NCBI GenBank assembly: GCA_043778625.1
Contig: JAYWFU010000098.1
Coordinates: forward strand, 1 to 17,103
DNA from: JACMRI01 sp043778625
GTDB taxonomy: Bacteria > Bacteroidota > Bacteroidia > UBA4408
Reading direction: 5' to 3'
DNA: 17,103 nt
Shown: positions 1-6,426 of the stretch, piece by piece
Position numbering within the stretch: the stretch's first letter is position 1
How the letters are laid out: each line of letters starts with the position of its first letter
Notes under the pieces: generated by a model
The model's input: the letters and a program-made list of their open reading frames with translations, nothing else
Databases searched by the model: none
What the model was told of the DNA's origin: nothing
Made by a program: the position numbers and the translations under genes

Positions 1-37
1 AGCGAGGGGATATAGAAAAACAGAGAACTTTATTAAT

Positions 38-354
38 ATGATTTATTTTCTTACCGCTAAACTAAAATTTGATTACCCACACCAAACGTCATAGACCCCA
101 ATATTTGGATTTATACTGCTGAAAACTGGTCAGTTGAACAAGCTGACAGATATTACAACTTAATTGTTGACGAGATAGAATATGTTTCAAAAAAAATTGA
201 GACAGCAAAAGATTTCGGAAATATTATAGAAAATTATAAATTTTCAAAAGTTAAATACCACTTGGTATTTTATAAGAAAACTGAAAATACAAAAACAGAA
301 GTCGTGAGAATTTTGCACGAAAGAATGGACATAAAAAACAGAATCAACGATTAA
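38..354 (+). pseudogene. Broken ParE/RelE-type toxin gene
   Basis: A frame running to the TAA at 352-354 encodes a clear ParE-like C-terminus. It contains IWIYTAENWS, QADRYY, HLVFYKK and, near the end, RILHERMD, the usual ParE signature, and has no internal stops from position 73. The natural start appears to be ATG 38-40 (MIYFLTAK), which resembles ParE N-termini but lies in a different frame and hits TAG at 92-94. The distance from this start to the IW motif is about 20 nt longer than normal for the family, so an insertion with a frameshift probably inactivated the gene. The C-terminal frame has no ATG, GTG or TTG before the conserved part. ParE toxins poison DNA gyrase and are paired with an upstream antitoxin; only 37 bases lie upstream here, so any antitoxin gene is cut off. 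It sits in the first visible cassette. A sequencing error in the N-terminal region is the alternative. Confidence 0.7.
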
Positions 355-378
355 AACAGAAGGCGAACTGCAGCTACT

Positions 379-390
379 CCTAATATTAGG
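379..390. repeat. 12-bp perfect palindrome
   Basis: CCTAATATTAGG is a perfect palindrome 25 bases after the broken toxin gene, immediately followed by TAACC. It may belong to the 5' side of the first cassette's recombination site or be a chance AT-rich palindrome. The rest of 355-468 shows no gene. Confidence 0.3.
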
Positions 391-468
391 TAACCAAAAT
401 AATATGTCACGAGAAATTAAGAGTAGTGAAGAGCTATAAGCTACTGCCAGCGGAGTAAAAAAATGAGC

Positions 469-581
469 CCTCAACAAAGATTTTGAGAAAGTGGGGCGTT
501 TATACTAAATTTAAACATTGGAATTCTAATCAACATTTGTGCTTAGATTTCCCCACCTTCGCAAAGCCCAAAACATTATGC
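469..581 (+). repeat. attC-like recombination site 1 (degenerate)
   Basis: The 5' box is CCTCAAC (469-475), close to the RYYYAAC form of an attC R'' box. The inner arm AAAGTGGGG (488-496) can pair with CCCCACCTT (551-559). The 3' arm 549-573 is identical over 25 bases to 1301-1325 in the next site. The terminal box reads ATTATGC (575-581), one base away from GTTATGC, so the recombination G appears mutated to A. The next cassette would begin with TTATGC, matching the GCATAAC that opens the site at its own 3' end. The 5' boundary is the least certain part. Confidence 0.55.
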
Positions 582-593
582 ACAATATTTAAA

Positions 594-1208
594 ATGACCG
601 ACATTAAACAAATAGCAGACGACATTTACAGCAAAGACAAGACAAAGTCCCATAAAGACCTCGTTGAAAATTTTGAACAACATCAACAGATAATTGATAG
701 TTTAGACTTTAATTCAACAGCAGATACTTACGACATTTATTCGCAGTTAATCGCTGACTACGGAATTGCACTTGCAGAAATACATAGTTACAAAAAAGCT
801 GTTCCTGTTATAGAAAAAGCTCTTGACCTGTTTAAAAAAAACACGAAATATACTCCCGACACTATACTTAATATTAAGTTTTACGAAACACTAATATTCA
901 ATCGTGGACTTTGCAATTATTACCTTGACAAATACGAATTAGCGAAGCCCGACTTTGAGTTATTGGTAAAACTGTATCCTGACAATTCAATTTATCCTAA
1001 ATGGACAAACGCAATCAACGATAAGAGTTTAAACCGCCTTAAAAATATTTTATGGTACGGTGTTGCTGGAGCGGTTTTAATTGAATCTTTTTTTGACAAG
1101 CCTGCTTTAATAAAAGACATCACTCTTGGAGTCGGGCTTCTTTGCTTATTAGGGGTAATAGTATTAGAGACATTAATGTATTATAGAAAGAAAAAATACG
1201 GTGCATAA
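594..1208 (+). CDS. Cassette-borne TPR-like protein with two C-terminal membrane segments
   Basis: The protein has 204 residues from ATG 594. The frame is open further upstream to a TTG at 483, but that stretch is the attC-like site, so ATG 594, 13 bases after the site, is the better start. Two helical-pair repeats resemble tetratricopeptide repeats: about residues 49-80 (Ala, Tyr and Leu spacing, with IEKAL) and 95-131 (YYLDKYELAKPDFELL...LYPDN). TPRs usually bind other proteins. The C-terminus has two hydrophobic segments, about 151-167 and 176-197, followed by the basic tail RKKKYGA, so the soluble repeat region is probably cytoplasmic and membrane-anchored from the C-terminal side. The stop codon TAA lies inside the opening box (GCATAAC) of the next attC-like site, a typical cassette arrangement. 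No SD-like sequence is obvious. I do not recognise the family; a role in stress or defence would be a guess. Confidence 0.8.
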   Translation: MTDIKQIADDIYSKDKTKSHKDLVENFEQHQQIIDSLDFNSTADTYDIYSQLIADYGIALAEIHSYKKAVPVIEKALDLFKKNTKYTPDTILNIKFYETLIFNRGLCNYYLDKYELAKPDFELLVKLYPDNSIYPKWTNAINDKSLNRLKNILWYGVAGAVLIESFFDKPALIKDITLGVGLLCLLGVIVLETLMYYRKKKYGA

Positions 1209-1335
1209 CATTCGTTTGGCAAAAAAGTGGGTTCAGTGCTTAAATGAAGCTTTGTGCCTCGTATCAAGTTCAGTGCTGGCAGATAGTTTCGTGTTTCGAC
1301 TTCCCCACCTTCGCAAAGCCCAAAAAACGTTAGTA
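1203..1335 (+). repeat. attC-like recombination site 2
   Basis: It opens with GCATAAC (1203-1209) and closes with GTTAGTA (1329-1335). TTTGGC (1215-1220) pairs with GCCCAAA (1318-1324) apart from one extra C, which would be an extrahelical base. GTGGG (1227-1231) pairs with CCCAC (1304-1308). The long terminal loop contains a 10-base direct repeat, GTTCAGTGCT, at 1231-1240 and 1268-1277. Paired outer boxes, an unpaired spacer, an inner stem with a bulge and a long variable loop match the general attC architecture. Site 1 is a close relative. Confidence 0.72.
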
Positions 1336-1357
1336 ATTATACTGTAGGACAGAAAAA

Positions 1358-2047
1358 ATGGAAAACCCTTTAGACAATTTAGTAGGACTTTATTGTGTAG
1401 AAGCATACCGAGGTTATGCTGGACATCTAAAAATAAAGTGTAGTAAATATACCGACACGTTAACACTTTTAACCAATGACCTAAAAGAACCTGAATGGCA
1501 GTTTGAAACTGTATCGGCAGCTTGGCGACTTAGTGAAAACGAAATAATTCTAACAGGATCTTATGAGGACGAAGAACACAATGACAATTATTTGAAGCCA
1601 TTAATTGGAAAAAAAATAGTAGAAATTAAAAACAATAATGCGACCGATTTTAGCTTAGTATTTCAAGACAAATTTAAAATAGAAACTTTCAATCAAGGAC
1701 TTGATTTTCATCCGTTGGAATTATACAATACTATTAACGAGTCATGTTTAATTTTAAGTCCTATAGGACAATGGATTCTAGCAAAAGACGAAATCGGTTT
1801 CAGTGACAAGGAAGAATTACAGAGTTTACATTCGGAGAAAACAGATAAGAGATGGGAGAAAATTGTTCCAGTAAAATCCTTCGATAATAATTGCAATAAT
1901 TGCGCTTATTACTTGTTGACAAGTGGACGCTTTTATTTCTGGGACTATGGAATATGTAGCAACAGAAAATCGACTTATGACGGAAAAGTTGTTGGAATTA
2001 AATCAACCTGCATGTATTTTGACTTTGAATTAAAAACTGAAAAGTAG
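1358..2047 (+). CDS. Cassette-borne protein of unknown function with a C-terminal four-cysteine domain
   Basis: The protein has 229 residues from ATG 1358, 22 bases after the preceding attC-like site, and ends eight bases before the next. It has no signal peptide or membrane segment, so it is probably cytoplasmic. Residues 1 to about 130 are a charged region rich in predicted beta strands that I do not recognise. The last 55 residues have Cys179-x2-Cys182-x17-Cys200-x17-Cys218 with a GICSNRKSTYDGKVV stretch between the second and fourth cysteines, suggesting a small zinc-binding or redox-active module. The spacing and the CSN..S..DG pattern recall the cysteine-rich part of DUF3027-type proteins; this is a recollection of a pattern, not a database match. 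Its position between two recombination sites makes it a mobile cassette cargo. The function is unknown. Confidence 0.82.
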   Translation: MENPLDNLVGLYCVEAYRGYAGHLKIKCSKYTDTLTLLTNDLKEPEWQFETVSAAWRLSENEIILTGSYEDEEHNDNYLKPLIGKKIVEIKNNNATDFSLVFQDKFKIETFNQGLDFHPLELYNTINESCLILSPIGQWILAKDEIGFSDKEELQSLHSEKTDKRWEKIVPVKSFDNNCNNCAYYLLTSGRFYFWDYGICSNRKSTYDGKVVGIKSTCMYFDFELKTEK

Positions 2048-2054
2048 CATGAAC

Positions 2055-2184
2055 CGCTAACAGCACCTTTGCATTATGGCGGGCGAGGTGCGAATATGAA
2101 CAGTAGTGCAATTAATAAACATCGTGCGTTTAGACAGGTTAGTGCATTTAATCCGCCACAACACAAAGCGCCAAACCGTTAGCC
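2055..2184 (+). repeat. attC-like recombination site 3
   Basis: This is the clearest of the sites. Outer boxes CGCTAAC (2055-2061) and GTTAGCC (2178-2184) are complementary at six of seven positions. Inner arms 2068-2082 (TTTGCATTATGGCGG) and 2153-2167 (CCGCCACAACACAAA) match at 12 of 15 positions, and two of the three mismatches can form G-T pairs on one strand. Between outer and inner arms lie unpaired spacers of 6 and 10 bases, and the loop is about 70 bases. It differs in sequence from sites 1 and 2, as expected for cassettes from different sources. Confidence 0.75.
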
Positions 2185-2448
2185 TTGAGTTTGACTAACC
2201 CTAATAAACCGAGAGAAACGAACACATACACGTCAAAAACAAAGCGTAATCAAAATATTATTTTTGGATATAGTAGCCAACATTTTCTATGGTTTACCGT
2301 AACAGCTAGCAAACATAAATTTATTATACAACGGCTAGTTCCCTTAGTTTTCATCGAAGAAACGGTTACATCAAATAATTTATATGCGCGCCTTAGTGAA
2401 AACTCAAGGAACTACGCAAGAACAAAACCAACGAAAATTAATGGTTAG
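2185..2448 (+). CDS. Doubtful small ORF in the last cassette-like unit
   Basis: An open frame of 87 codons starts at TTG 2185, directly after the attC-like site, and ends at TAG 2446-2448. The product is rich in Asn, Thr, Lys and Ser. It has one mildly hydrophobic stretch (SSQHFLWFTVTASK), no recognisable domain and no ATG start. It may be a chance frame. The unit also contains a 17-base inverted repeat (2336-2352 and 2398-2414) that lies within this frame, and a GTTAG at 2444-2448 that could be the remnant of a further site. The following 2449-2509 holds nothing I can name. Confidence 0.2.
   Translation: MSLTNPNKPRETNTYTSKTKRNQNIIFGYSSQHFLWFTVTASKHKFIIQRLVPLVFIEETVTSNNLYARLSENSRNYARTKPTKING
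2336..2414. repeat. Imperfect inverted repeat in the last cassette-like unit
   Basis: Arms TAGTTCCCTTAGTTTTC (2336-2352) and GAAAACTCAAGGAACTA (2398-2414) are complementary at 15 of 17 positions, with a 45-base loop. A GTAAC lies 32 bases before the left arm and a GTTAG 29 bases after the right arm. These could be a decayed fourth attC, but the arm-to-box spacing is much longer than in sites 2 and 3. Confidence 0.4.
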
Positions 2449-2509
2449 TAGTTGAAGCAATTACACTGTTTAACTTTTATACCCAAGCCATCTCAAAACA
2501 ATTATAGCC

Positions 2510-3391
2510 CTAATATTCAGGAGCGTTTTTGCTTGCCCACAACGTATTCATTAATAACGATGCAATAGTCATAGCGCCCACACCACCAGGTACAGGGGTT
2601 ATGTAGCTACATAGTGGAGCTACTTCGTCAAACTTAACATCGCCTTTTAGTTTAAAACCACTTTTGGTTTCGGTGCTGGCTACACGGTGTATGCCCACAT
2701 CTATTACAGTTGCACCTTGTTTAATGTATTCGGCAGTTACAAATTCGGGCTTGCCTATGGCTACAATAAGTATATCAGCCTGCTTGCATATTTCTTTTAA
2801 ATTTTCGGTTTTGCTATGGCACAAAGTTACAGTGGCATTGCCCGGATAATCGTTGCGGGCCATTAAAATACTTACAGGCGAACCCACAATATTACTACGC
2901 CCTAGCACCACACAATGTTTGCCCGATGTAGGTATATTGTATTTTTCGATAAGTGTTATTACACCCAACGGAGTAGCGGGGACATAAGTAGGCAAACGCT
3001 GTGTTAAACGGCCTACGTTAACACTATGAAAGCCATCAACATCTTTGCGTGGATTAATGGTTTCAATTACCTCTCGCTCGTTAATATGCTTAGGCAAAGG
3101 CAACTGCACTATTAAGCCGTGTATTTTGGGATTATTATTAATTTCGATAATTTTATCTAATAATTCACGCTCGGTAATAAACGAAGTAAACCTAAACACC
3201 GACGACGAAAATCCAACTTCCTCACAGGCTTTTTCTTTACTTGCCACGTAAGTTTCTGAGGCAGGGTCGCTACCCACTAATATTGCTGCTAGGTGCGGTC
3301 GTTCGCGCCCTTCGGCCATCATATTGGCTACTTCTTTTTGCACTTCGTTTCTAATGTCTTGCGCTACTTTTTTTCCGTCTATTAATATCAT
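2510..3391 (-). CDS. folD: Bifunctional methylenetetrahydrofolate dehydrogenase / methenyltetrahydrofolate cyclohydrolase
   Basis: FolD interconverts 5,10-methylene-, 5,10-methenyl- and 10-formyl-tetrahydrofolate using NADP(H) in the cytoplasm, supplying one-carbon units for purines and formyl-Met. The 293 residues are of normal length. Seen: the catalytic Tyr48-x3-Lys52 (ASETYVASKEKA), Gln96 in GLIVQLPLP, the DVDGFH motif (117-122), the NADP-binding loop VVLGRSNIVGSP (161-172) and the C-terminal TPVPGGVGAMT signature (265-275). The usual PCTP motif reads PATP (138-141), which I believe is common in this phylum. The ATG at 3391 gives a canonical N-terminus and follows a good -7 promoter box. 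The gene is probably transcribed alone, as a 14-bp hairpin separates it from clpB. Its 3' end faces the cassette array, and I see no strong terminator between them. Confidence 0.97.
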   Translation of the reverse strand: MILIDGKKVAQDIRNEVQKEVANMMAEGRERPHLAAILVGSDPASETYVASKEKACEEVGFSSSVFRFTSFITERELLDKIIEINNNPKIHGLIVQLPLPKHINEREVIETINPRKDVDGFHSVNVGRLTQRLPTYVPATPLGVITLIEKYNIPTSGKHCVVLGRSNIVGSPVSILMARNDYPGNATVTLCHSKTENLKEICKQADILIVAIGKPEFVTAEYIKQGATVIDVGIHRVASTETKSGFKLKGDVKFDEVAPLCSYITPVPGGVGAMTIASLLMNTLWASKNAPEY

Positions 3392-3417
3392 GTAGTATTG
3401 GCTTATTTGGTATTGTA

Positions 3418-3425
3418 CAAATTTA
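3418..3425 (-). promoter_or_regulatory. Promoter -7 box for folD
   Basis: On the minus strand the sequence reads TAAATTTG, a perfect match to the Bacteroidota TAnnTTTG -7 element, 26 bases upstream of the folD ATG. This predicts a leader of about 20 nt. No clear -33 TTG is seen at the expected spacing. Confidence 0.55.
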
Positions 3426-3464
3426 GTAATAAACTAGTTATTGGCTTGTAAAAAACGTATTAAA

Positions 3465-3495
3465 TCCCAAAGCCACGCTATGCGTGGCTTTGGGA
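3465..3495 (-). terminator. Intrinsic terminator after clpB
   Basis: A perfect 14-bp stem (TCCCAAAGCCACGC and its complement) closes a three-base loop (3479-3481). It lies 36 bases after the clpB stop. In the minus direction it is followed by TTTAATACGTTTTTT, a T-rich though interrupted tract. It should end clpB transcription before folD. Confidence 0.75.
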
Positions 3496-3531
3496 GACAG
3501 CAGCTAATTATTGCCAATGTAAGTGTTTGTA

Positions 3532-6132
3532 TTACACTTCTTTTCTAAACACTAATTTATTATCAAAACAATCCAGTACAATACTTTCGTTTTTGTTGAG
3601 CTGTGCGCTTAATAATAGTTTGGCTAACTCGTTAGCTACTTGTTTTTGTAATACACGTTTTACGGGGCGTGCACCGTATTGTGGGTCGTAGCCTAATTGA
3701 GCTATCCAATCTACCGCTTCGTCAGTAAACAAAATAGTAATATCGTTTTTAAGCAACATTTTTTGCATTTCGTTCAATTGTAATTGTACAATACTTTTTA
3801 CGTACTCACGTCCCAAGGGTTCAAACATTACTATGTCGTCAATTCTATTCAAAAACTCTGGGCGTATGGTTTGGCGCAGTAATTCGTATACCTTAACTTT
3901 AGCCGTGGCATACACTTGGTCTTTATTGTCGTCAGTTAAGTTTTCAAATTGCTCTTGTATTAGGTGTGCGCCAATATTAGAAGTCATTATTATAATGGTG
4001 TTTTTAAAATTTACCACACGCCCTTTGTTGTCTGTTAATCGTCCGTTGTCTAACACTTGTAACAAAATATTAAACACGTCGGGGTGTGCTTTTTCAATTT
4101 CGTCTAACAACACTACACTATAATTTTTGCGACGCACCGCTTCAGTTAATTGTCCACCTTCCTCATAGCCTACATAGCCCGGAGGCGCACCTACTAGGCG
4201 GCTTACGCTATGTCGCTCTTGATACTCGCTCATATCAATACGTACTAAGGCGGCATCAATATTAAACAAATACTCCGCAAGGGCTTTGGCTAATTCGGTT
4301 TTACCTACTCCTGTTGTACCCAAAAATATAAACGAACCTATTGGGCGTTTAGGGTCGCCCATGCCTGCACGACTACGGCGTATAGCATCGCTAACAGCTC
4401 CAATGGCTTCGTCCTGCCCTACTACACGTTTGTGTAATTCTAGTTCTAAATTCAATAGTTTTTCGCGTTCGCTTTGCATCATACGGTTTAGGGGTATTCC
4501 CGTCCAACGGCTTACTGCAGCTGCTATGTCGTCAGCGTCCACCTCTTCCTTAATAAGCATGCTACCACTTGCTTTTAAGGCTTCAAAATCATCAGAATAT
4601 TTTAGAATTTCGGTTTCGCACGCACCAATTTTACTATAACGTATTTCGGCTACTTTAGCGTAATCGCCTGCCCGCTCGGCTATATCCGCTTCATTTTTTA
4701 AAGTCTCTATTTTCTGTTTGTTAATTTGAATTTGTTCTACAATTTGTTTTTCGTTTAACCACTTTGCTTTTATACTATCTCGCTCTTGGGTAATGTTGGC
4801 AATATCTTCCGCTAATTGATTTAATTTGTTCGTGTCGTTTTCTCGGCGTATTGCTTCTCGTTCAATTTCGAGCATACGTATTTTACGCTCCAATTCGTCT
4901 AACGCTACTGGCATACTATTCATTTCCATTCGTAATTTACTAGCCGATTCGTCCATGAGGTCAATTGCCTTGTCGGGCAAAAAACGATCGGTTATATAGC
5001 GCGATGATAGCTCTACACTTGCAATAATAGCCTCGTCTTTTATCCGTACTTTGTGATGATTTTCGTAACGCTCTTTTAATCCCCGTAAAATAGAAATAGC
5101 GTCTTCAATATTGGGTTCGTCCACCATTACTTTTTGAAACCTACGTTCGAGTGCCTTATCTTTTTCAAAGTATTTTTGATACTCGTTAAGCGTGGTAGCA
5201 CCTATGGCTCTAAGCTCTCCTCGTGCCAGTGCTGGTTTTAAAATATTAGCTGCATCCATTGCACCCTCGCCACCTCCTGCGCCCACAAGGGTATGTATCT
5301 CGTCAATAAACACTATTATTTCGCCGTTGCTATTGGTAATTTCTTTCACTACCGATTTCAAGCGCTCTTCAAACTCGCCCTTAAACTTTGCCCCTGCAAT
5401 TAATGCCCCCATATCTAAAGCAAACAATTGTTTCGATTTTAAATTTTCGGGTACATCGCCACTTACAATTCTATGCGCTAAACCCTCAGCTATAGCGGTT
5501 TTACCCACACCTGGCTCGCCCACTAATATTGGATTGTTTTTGGTACGGCGCGAAAGTATTTGCAATACGCTACGTATTTCTTCGTCGCGCCCAATTACGG
5601 GGTCTAGCTTGCCTTTGCGGGCTTGCTCTATTAAATTAATGCCATACTTATTAAGTGCATTGTAAGTTTCATCGGCTGTTGCCGAATTAACTTTACTGCC
5701 TGCACGCAGTTCAATAATTGCTTTTTTTAATTCGGCAGTTACAAAACCCGTATCTCGCATAAGTTGCGATGTACTGTCGGCACCATGTTTTACAAGAGCT
5801 AGCAATATATGTTCGGTGCTTATAAATTCATCGTTAAGCTCCGTCATATAATTAGTTGCGTAGGCTAACGTTTGGTTGGCATTGGTTGATAAATGTGGCT
5901 CTCCGCCTTGCACCTTTGGGAACGATTGTATAATTTTATCTAATGACGCAGTAAGCATGTTGCTGTTTACACCAAGTTTTTTCATTACGTAGGGAGTTAG
6001 GTTTTCGTCAGTCGTAAGTAAGGCTTTAAGCAGGTGTGCGTTTTCAATAATTTGTTGTTCGTTTTGCAAGGCAAGTTGTACTGCTTGTTGTACAACCTCT
6101 TGTGCTTTTATGGTATAGTTTTTTAAGTTCAT
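3532..6132 (-). CDS. clpB: ATP-dependent protein disaggregase ClpB (Hsp100)
   Basis: ClpB is a hexameric AAA+ machine that threads aggregated proteins through its pore together with the DnaK system. The 866 residues match the family length. Seen in order: a Clp N-domain (about 1-145); first AAA+ domain with Walker A GEPGVGKT (205-212) and Walker B IIVFIDE (272-278); a long coiled-coil M domain (about 405-530) that separates ClpB from ClpA and ClpC; second AAA+ domain with Walker A GTTGVGKT (605-612), Walker B VVLLDE (673-678) and the arginine-containing RPEFLNRID (757-765); and the C-terminal YGARPVKR motif. The first pore loop has Phe250 in KFKGEF where E. coli has Tyr, keeping an aromatic residue. 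The second pore loop GYVGYEEGG is intact. No CIRCE element is visible upstream. It is transcribed alone and divergently from prfA. Confidence 0.98.
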   Translation of the reverse strand: MNLKNYTIKAQEVVQQAVQLALQNEQQIIENAHLLKALLTTDENLTPYVMKKLGVNSNMLTASLDKIIQSFPKVQGGEPHLSTNANQTLAYATNYMTELNDEFISTEHILLALVKHGADSTSQLMRDTGFVTAELKKAIIELRAGSKVNSATADETYNALNKYGINLIEQARKGKLDPVIGRDEEIRSVLQILSRRTKNNPILVGEPGVGKTAIAEGLAHRIVSGDVPENLKSKQLFALDMGALIAGAKFKGEFEERLKSVVKEITNSNGEIIVFIDEIHTLVGAGGGEGAMDAANILKPALARGELRAIGATTLNEYQKYFEKDKALERRFQKVMVDEPNIEDAISILRGLKERYENHHKVRIKDEAIIASVELSSRYITDRFLPDKAIDLMDESASKLRMEMNSMPVALDELERKIRMLEIEREAIRRENDTNKLNQLAEDIANITQERDSIKAKWLNEKQIVEQIQINKQKIETLKNEADIAERAGDYAKVAEIRYSKIGACETEILKYSDDFEALKASGSMLIKEEVDADDIAAAVSRWTGIPLNRMMQSEREKLLNLELELHKRVVGQDEAIGAVSDAIRRSRAGMGDPKRPIGSFIFLGTTGVGKTELAKALAEYLFNIDAALVRIDMSEYQERHSVSRLVGAPPGYVGYEEGGQLTEAVRRKNYSVVLLDEIEKAHPDVFNILLQVLDNGRLTDNKGRVVNFKNTIIIMTSNIGAHLIQEQFENLTDDNKDQVYATAKVKVYELLRQTIRPEFLNRIDDIVMFEPLGREYVKSIVQLQLNEMQKMLLKNDITILFTDEAVDWIAQLGYDPQYGARPVKRVLQKQVANELAKLLLSAQLNKNESIVLDCFDNKLVFRKEV

Positions 6133-6164
6133 GTTATGTAATTATTTAAGTTGTTTTATAGCAT

Positions 6165-6196
6165 CAAATACACCACCAACGCCCAATACACGCCAA
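6165..6196 (-). promoter_or_regulatory. Candidate clpB promoter
   Basis: On the minus strand TTG (6194-6196), a 21-base spacer and TGTATTTG (6165-6172) resemble the Bacteroidota -33/-7 pair with one mismatch in the -7 box, about 32 bases before the clpB ATG. In the same intergenic region (6133-6426) there is a short AAGCCA-CAA-TGGCTT hairpin at 6221-6235. I see no heat-shock operator of the CIRCE type. Confidence 0.35.
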
Positions 6197-6378
6197 GTTT
6201 ACAGGTTTTATAATTGTGCAAAGCCACAATGGCTTATGGTTTTATAACAGCACGACAAAAGGTTATTGATTGTTGTTGTTTAGTTAATTATAACATAATT
6301 AGTAATGGTTTAATGGCTCTCCTATTCTATTTTTAATTAGTTGTAAAAACTTAAATAATGTGTTCACCCCCTATAAAA

Positions 6379-6409
6379 TTGATTAATACTATTGGTTTGG
6401 TTATATTTG
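6379..6409 (+). promoter_or_regulatory. Promoter for prfA
   Basis: TTG (6379-6381), a 20-base spacer and TATATTTG (6402-6409) match the Bacteroidota -33 / -7 TAnnTTTG promoter. The start codon follows 17 bases after the -7 box, giving a leader of about 10 nt. Confidence 0.65.
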
Positions 6410-6426
6410 TAAAAAAATAGAAAATT

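Larger units (their letters stand above)
1..2448 (+). mobile_element. Probable integron gene-cassette array (CALIN-like), left end outside the window
   Basis: Seen: three to four short units read in the same direction, each with at most one gene followed closely by a long imperfect palindrome. The best two palindromes (1203-1335 and 2055-2184) start with a box ending in TAAC and end with a box starting GTTA, with paired inner arms and long variable loops. A third (about 469-581) shares a 25-bp identical 3' arm with the second. Known: integron attC sites have R''/L''/L'/R' boxes of this kind, and cassettes often carry toxin-antitoxin modules and genes of unknown function. Inferred: this is a cassette array. 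No integrase or attI is visible. Given the reading direction, either would be expected to the left of position 1. The right boundary is either the GTTA at 2178 or a GTTAG at 2444; folD follows on the other strand. Confidence 0.68.

Noticed and set aside
244..477. Minus-strand 77-codon frame at the left end
   Set aside because: It is antisense to the ParE-like coding frame and reaches into the attC-like site; no domain is recognisable.
483..593. N-terminal extension of the TPR-like protein from a TTG at 483
   Set aside because: This stretch lies in the attC-like site and shares 25 identical bases with the non-coding site at 1301-1325. ATG 594 gives a better start.
1..2448. CRISPR array or insertion sequence as explanation for the left-end repeats
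   Set aside because: Repeats are few, long and palindromic with gene-sized spacers; there is no transposase, terminal inverted repeats or target-site duplication visible.
3833..5665. Long plus-strand open frames inside clpB
   Set aside because: They are antisense to a fully conserved clpB, with low-complexity products and no recognisable domain.
6133..6426. CIRCE or other heat-shock operator between clpB and prfA
   Set aside because: I found no TTAGCACTC-N9-GAGTGCTAA-like element; only a 6-bp hairpin (6221-6235) with no clear role.
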